Assembly: GCF_043641665.1 (NCBI RefSeq)
Contig: NC_092186.1
Location: 25,825,501 to 25,889,500, forward strand
Direction of reading: 5' to 3'
Origin: Enoplosus armatus
Taxonomy: Eukaryota > Chordata > Actinopteri > Centrarchiformes > Enoplosidae
DNA length: 64,000 nt
Shown: positions 58,991-64,000 of the stretch, piece by piece
How the letters are laid out: each line of letters begins with the position of its first letter
How positions within the stretch are numbered: position 1 is the first letter of the stretch
The notes under the pieces: generated by a model
Told to the model about the DNA's origin: nothing
Database searches by the model: none
What the model saw: only the letters and a program-made list of their open reading frames with translations
Translations under genes and position numbers: made by a program

Positions 58991-60294
58991 TTTAGGGTTT
59001 AGAGTAAGAATATCAGGGTAGACACGAGATATGCGAAATGTTTGATTCGTCTGTGATTCAAATGGCGGATGTCAGTAAGCTAAATATCAGACCTGTAGAT
59101 GCAGACGTTGCTGTAATGAGACATACGCGTATATATTCAAGCATTAGGCCCGTATAGTGTCCAGTAATATTTGCAAACTGCCCCTTGACAAATCATGTTC
59201 ATTTTATAATGGTGGCACACTCTGGCCCCGTTGCAAAGAGACAGTTTACAAAAGAAACTACTGGCCCCGCAGACTACTTGCAAGGGGAGAGAATAGTTGA
59301 ATGAATGAATAAATAATTATGTAGTTGTCTCACACTGTAGTCTGTGGGCCAGTATTGATCACAACTCATAATGATCTGAAATCAAGCCGCAGACGTAAAG
59401 TGACTGACTTTTTATCTGTAATTTGTGGCAGAAAAGTCCCCAAAAAGAGAGTTAATTGGTCTCTATTAAGTCTCATTCTGAATTCACCCCCCCCCCCTCC
59501 AATCCCATCATCAAATTCACTTTCAGCTGAGACAATTCTCTCTCTCTCTCTCTCTCTCTTCTTTGCTTTCTTCCGTCCTCTCTTTCACATCATTGCCCCG
59601 TCCGAGCTGATTGAATTGAATGTATATTAACCCAAATGAAAGCCATTTGCGAAGGAGTACGACAAGCAGTCCACCGACACTTTGCGTGAAGTGTTCTGCA
59701 TCTGCGGTTAAGTGCCACTGTTGTCAATAGAAAGGCAAATAGAGACGCTTTTGGTAATTAACTCTTATTCAGAATCAGAGTGGATGGATAGAAAAGGCTT
59801 TAGAGAGTCTCGTTCATCAAATCTGTCCTAAATTCTCTCTGCTTTTGTTCTTCCATGCTAAAGAGAATTTATGAAACATGCCCAGTTATTTTTTATCCTT
59901 TAATATTTCTAGAATTCCACCCATAAACCTGAACCATGAATCTAAAATCACACACACACACACACACACACACCCCTTTCTTCACGTTTATTCTGACTGG
60001 AGTGATGTTACAAACACATCAGGCCACGATTACACGCGGCACACATTACATTTTGAGCAACCAGCACTGTTGTTAGATAAACCACAGAAACCTCCGCGAT
60101 GTGCACGTCAAACTCGGTTGGTTGTGGTGAATGATTCGACACAGTTTCCGCTGCAAATGAACGGGCGCGTTGGATACTGACGCAGTGAAAACACTTCATG
60201 TGGCCCGCATTTTTAATTAGACGTGGCTTCTGTGATGAGATAGATATTGATAGATATTGTTAAATTTTATGTTGGTGGTCCCCGGAATATTATT
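58991..60294. other. No gene recognised; C11, (TC)n and (CA)n tracts
   Basis: C11 at 59487-59497, TC tract at 59537-59560, CA tract at 59949-59973. 59620-59880 is repeat-free. Confidence 0.5.
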
Positions 60295-60809
60295 TTAACC
60301 CTTTCATGCATGAAGTATGACAGCCTCAGTCATGTTTTTATTTCTCTTTAGGAATGAAAGTTTTTTTTTTACTTTTTCAAACGTTCATTTTTCAAAGTTC
60401 TTCACATGTCCACTCGGGTGGACAGCATGCGTTTGATTTTTCAACTGAAGAAATATGTATTTAACACACCAATGAATAAAATGGAAATGTTAACAATTGT
60501 ATTACTCCTTAGTTGTTACTTGATGTTACCAAATTGTATTTACCTGCAAGGGTCTCCTACTATAGAAGGATTGGCAAGGTGTTCCAGAGCTGCTCAGCGT
60601 TCCTGGCCTTCCGTTGGCCATCTTGGTTTTGAGACATTTGTGTTGCACTTACAGCAGCTGGCCAGTGGGTGGCAGTGTATGGGATGACGCACTAGCGTCC
60701 ACTGTGGTGGTTGATGTTCAGCTATACCATTAAAACCCATGCATATACAAGAAAACAAAGCTTTTGAATAGCTGTCCACTGTAGTGATCACTATGGATGA
60801 AAGGGTTAA
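60295..60809. mobile_element. piggyBac-like MITE with TTAA target duplication
   Basis: TTAA at 60295-60298 and 60806-60809 bracket a 507-bp element beginning CCCTTTCATGCATGA and ending in the complement of CCCTTTCATCCATAG. TTAA duplications with CCC...GGG ends are the hallmark of piggyBac. A subterminal hairpin TGTCCAC-tcgg-GTGGACA lies at 60407-60424, and GTCCACTGT motifs recur near the right end (about 60697 and 60775). The 93-codon frame 60406-60687 has no transposase similarity that I see, so it is non-autonomous. Confidence 0.85.
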
Positions 60810-61681
60810 AATCCTAATTTATTTCCATCCATTTTTTTTTTAGACCGGCCACGAAACAGTGTGTCTGGACTGTGACCCGCGCCCTGGGGTCCGTAAAAAT
60901 GTATTATGACGCTGAACTTTAAAGCCTGGAACCGTGTAGTTGTAGATCAAATCGATTATTTTTGTTTTGGATTCATCGATGAAGTGTGGCGAGTTAATGC
61001 ACGCTTTAGAGACCTAAAGAAAGAAAAAAACATCCAGCACTTTCTTTCCCAATACTTGCAAGGTATTTAGTCATAAACCAATGTGTGACAAGATAGTGTC
61101 ACTGTCGGTCAGTTATGTCTGTTCGGGACAGTCTCCAGTATCCTTCTTTTCCTCCATGCGCCTGACAGCTGCCTCCCGCCAGCTTCTCCGTCGGTGTCTC
61201 AGCTTCACTGTGGTGTTTAAACACATGTTTACCTGCACGCAGCATGGCAGGTCAACACTCGCGCTCAAAATACCCTCAGGTGCGTCGACCCTCCTGCGAA
61301 CCTCCTCCTACCCATCCGCCCCCCAGCCCCCGATCATTGCCACTGCCCACTTCCCAAACTAAAAAAGAATGACTGTATACTACTATAGAATCAAGATTAC
61401 TTTGAAAAAAACAATGTGAGTTTTGCCACTTATGCATCATATTACGCAGAAAGTGAAAAAAAAGGTAAAGGTAAAGGTACAAAGATACTAAACCGTGAGT
61501 TAACGGCAATCGCGTTCACTAGTCGCCAACGGATACGTTCAGTTCACCGCTCACCAAAAATATGAGCACGTTCAGTGAACGCAGCCTCAGATGCGCTTTG
61601 GATTCAGTGCTGTTTATCGCACGCTATCGTGCTAACGACCTAAACCAAGACGGTGACCATAATAAACGTGACATCTGCTCT
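60810..61681. other. No gene recognised
   Basis: GGTAAA repeated three times near 61463. CGTTCAGTTCACCGCTCACC and GAGCACGTTCAGTGAACG near 61540-61580 form a loose inverted pair and may belong to an old repeat. No exon supported. Confidence 0.4.
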
Positions 61682-61756
61682 GGCGTTAGCATTTAGCTCA
61701 AAGCACAGCGGCGCCTCAGCACAGTCCGACGGAGCGGTTAGCGCGGCTGTAAGCCT
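61682..61756 (+). repeat. Dispersed repeat E, copy 2 (partial)
   Basis: GCGTTAGCATTTAGCTCAAA followed by GCACAGTCCGACGGAGCGGT matches the ATTAGCATATAGCTCACAG...AGAGCTGCTAGC part of 11540-11755 in the same orientation. Confidence 0.55.
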
Positions 61757-64000
61757 TGTTGTCTCACCAAGAGTTTATTTGTATCATTTATATGGCGAGA
61801 AAAGCGGCAAATCTCGGAACGGGTGTTTGTGTGTTTGCTTGATAAATTACTTTTCAAATGACTGAATTTATTGTTAGTGTTTGCAAGAGCTTTCAACATT
61901 GGTGCGGGGCCGTCATACCAACACCCGGTCAACATCTTGTGTTATCAGGATTTGCATATACAGCTGATAATACTGTTTGCGGACCAACCCACCAAGGGAT
62001 GGAAATGGTGTTATTATTTAATTATTAGTCATTATTTTATCTTAATACATCCTGGACATTTCTTCTGACATTTTCTTCAACTGCTGTCTTTAGAGTCTCG
62101 TAGCTTTTCAAAACAACACAGACAAGGTCGCTTCTCTGTTGCACACTCTCTCCTCCTTTTGTCCTTTTGATGGTTTCTGTGGAGATGAACTCCGAGAGGC
62201 ATTTCATCGCAGCCTGTGGGCTTGGCTTCTGGATTCAGAACTTCATATTGGAAAAGGGTATCACAGAAGTCATGTAGTTTAGCGGTTTCTGATTTGAACT
62301 TGATCGTGGTTCTTGACCTGGTATCCGACTCCGCGGATGAATGAGGGTAGAGCCCCCACATTTCTTGTAAGATCTCACCAGCTGGGCTGTCTTATGTGGC
62401 TCCCAGGGTGGGTTCCAGGCCCCTCTGTGGAGTCCTCAAAAGAGTCCAAAATGAACATTCACTGAGAGGTGGCAGAATGAAACATGGACCATAATGATAG
62501 GTTTCCTTTTCGCCACTGACTCGTGATTCATATCATCTAAGGAGTTGCATTGCTGTTATCCAATTGTCATTAATTCAAATTGTCATTGTACAAAATGCAA
62601 TTTCTTACAGGATTTTTCGAGTTAAAACTCAATTCTACCTAAATATAATCTAATTGCACCATTCAAATGAAATGTTTCTATATTTTAAAATCAAATCACG
62701 TCAATAACAATCAACGAGACTTAAGAGGCTGACAACTGGAAGCAGAACAAAAACACAGCTTTTGGTAACGTGCCCTGCTGGATCCTATGCAAATATGGCA
62801 TACCAGCTTCGATCGATAACGAGCCTCTTAATTAGTGGAATTGTCAAAAACCTGACAGACAGCCTGATGATATGACCTGCCTGTAATCGTAATCAATACG
62901 GCGGCCCACGGCATTTATTGGTCTCCCTTTTTTTGCAGTCCAGACACTCAGGAGTCTGGAGACTTGTAAAAGCAGTTACAACACGCAGTGCATGTAGATA
63001 ACGTGGTCACGCTGTCTCGCACACAGTTAACCCTCAACACTTCAAGCAGGAGCACTTCAAGTGGATTTATATAACTGATATTTTCATGATAACTATGTGT
63101 ATCAAACATGTGACGGGGCGAAAGGGGGGGGGTCTCTGGTGTAGTGACAGACCTACAGAGAACTGTCAGCAGAGTGTCAGCTCATTGGTTAGCTGTCTGG
63201 CCCATGACTTGACTTCCCTCATGGTGAATATCAGGTATTGGCGGTATGGACTGGTTATTGATTTCTCGTGATGTGTGGGCGTGTGCATCGGATGGAAGGT
63301 GATGTGTCAATGTTCCGTTCACTGTGTGTTTCTGCTGGCCTGAAATGACCCCCCCGCCCCCCCCCCCCCAAAAAAAAAATCATGTAATGTGTGTTATTAC
63401 ATTTGTAAAATAAGTGAAATTAATAAAAAAAAACGTTCAATGCCAGTACAAGTACAATGATTAATCATTACAATTATTAATTGTTGTAACAAGCCAAAAA
63501 CAAAAGGATCAACGGTTTCATGGGTACATTTGTGATAAAAAATTTCAACAGGACGACATGATATTATTCCTCACTGGCTTCCCACCCACAAACAGTGCCT
63601 TCTGAACTGGACCCAGATCTCTGCAGTACTGGACCACAGTAAATGTTATTATATTATACACAAAAAGGTATAGTGTGTATATGTGCTCAACATTTGTATG
63701 AAGTATATATAGCTAATACATTATTAGTTCACATTTTTTAAATCCCATTATCCACTGTGGATTCTGTTATGCACAGCTATCACAGTATCAGTTTCTACAG
63801 AACACAAAAGCTTGTTTTTGGAACTTTTACATGTATATTGTAGTAGACTTTTTTTGCTACCATGCTACTTTTGTGCCTCTACAATTTCTTCCTTCAAAAA
63901 ACAAAAACAAAAAACAATGATGTACCCCACGATAACAATATCAAGACAATCTGTTGCTTGTACTGTGACGAGGTTATGAGGTTATCCAGGCGCCCCCAGT
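61757..64000. other. No gene recognised; one unexplained minus frame
   Basis: The minus frame 62077-62361 (94 codons, rich in charged residues, containing KSETAKLHDFCDTLFQYEVL) is open without low-complexity sequence, yet I cannot assign it and see no splice or start evidence. G9 at 63124-63132 and C13 at 63357-63369 followed by an A run. 62530-62720 and 63650-63780 are AT-rich and unique. Confidence 0.4.

Noticed and set aside
1..64000. Bacterial-type systems (operons, CRISPR, defence islands, riboswitches)
   Set aside because: Repeat content, microsatellites and lack of dense coding point to a vertebrate genome; no regularly spaced repeats or operon-like gene runs exist.

Overview
This window looks like non-coding genomic DNA from a ray-finned fish, most likely a percomorph teleost. 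The evidence is a dense mixture of dispersed repeats that I know from percomorph genomes, long (CA/GT)n, (AG/TC)n and (AT)n microsatellites, many pure G or C runs, and no bacterial-style gene packing. Almost all open frames are under 125 codons, overlap on both strands and resemble no protein family. The longest (163 codons, 13007-13498) is also unrecognisable. I found no complete protein-coding gene, tRNA, rRNA or CRISPR array. The simplest reading is a large intron or an intergenic interval.

Most of what can be named is transposon debris. Non-LTR retrotransposons: a broken reverse-transcriptase fragment (about 19375-19960), a probable ORF2 carboxy-terminal fragment (28174-28390), three copies of one 3' tail (34735-34965, 37705-37830, 40680-40815) and a separate L2-type tail (48101-48148). 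DNA transposons: two inverted deletion derivatives of one BED-finger hAT element (16364-16680 and 36311-36973), a probable hAT dimerisation-domain remnant (51331-51552, minus), a hAT terminus inserted in an older repeat (25311-25640), a 507-bp piggyBac-like MITE bounded by TTAA (60295-60809), a 417-bp MITE with inverted repeats of about 80 bp (31117-31533), and a MITE with 36-bp termini (1003-1245). SINE-like elements with pol III box matches lie at 4605-4852, 11233-11292 and 37990-38118. Several further families can be defined purely by matching copies inside the window.

Region by region: 0-12 kb is rich in old dispersed repeats; 12-16 kb is largely single-copy; 16-20 kb holds a hAT derivative and the LINE RT fragment; 20-32 kb holds further repeats, a perfect 43-bp odd palindrome, a short telomere-like tract and LINE and MITE copies; 33-55 kb carries a marked cluster of G/C homopolymers and G-quadruplex candidates, plus a GC-rich stretch at 45.6-45.96 kb ending in a possible first exon; 55-64 kb is repeats plus the piggyBac MITE. 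There is no set of genes acting together here. What can be read is the layered history of insertions, with several families present in opposite orientations, and a few single-copy stretches that could be regulatory.
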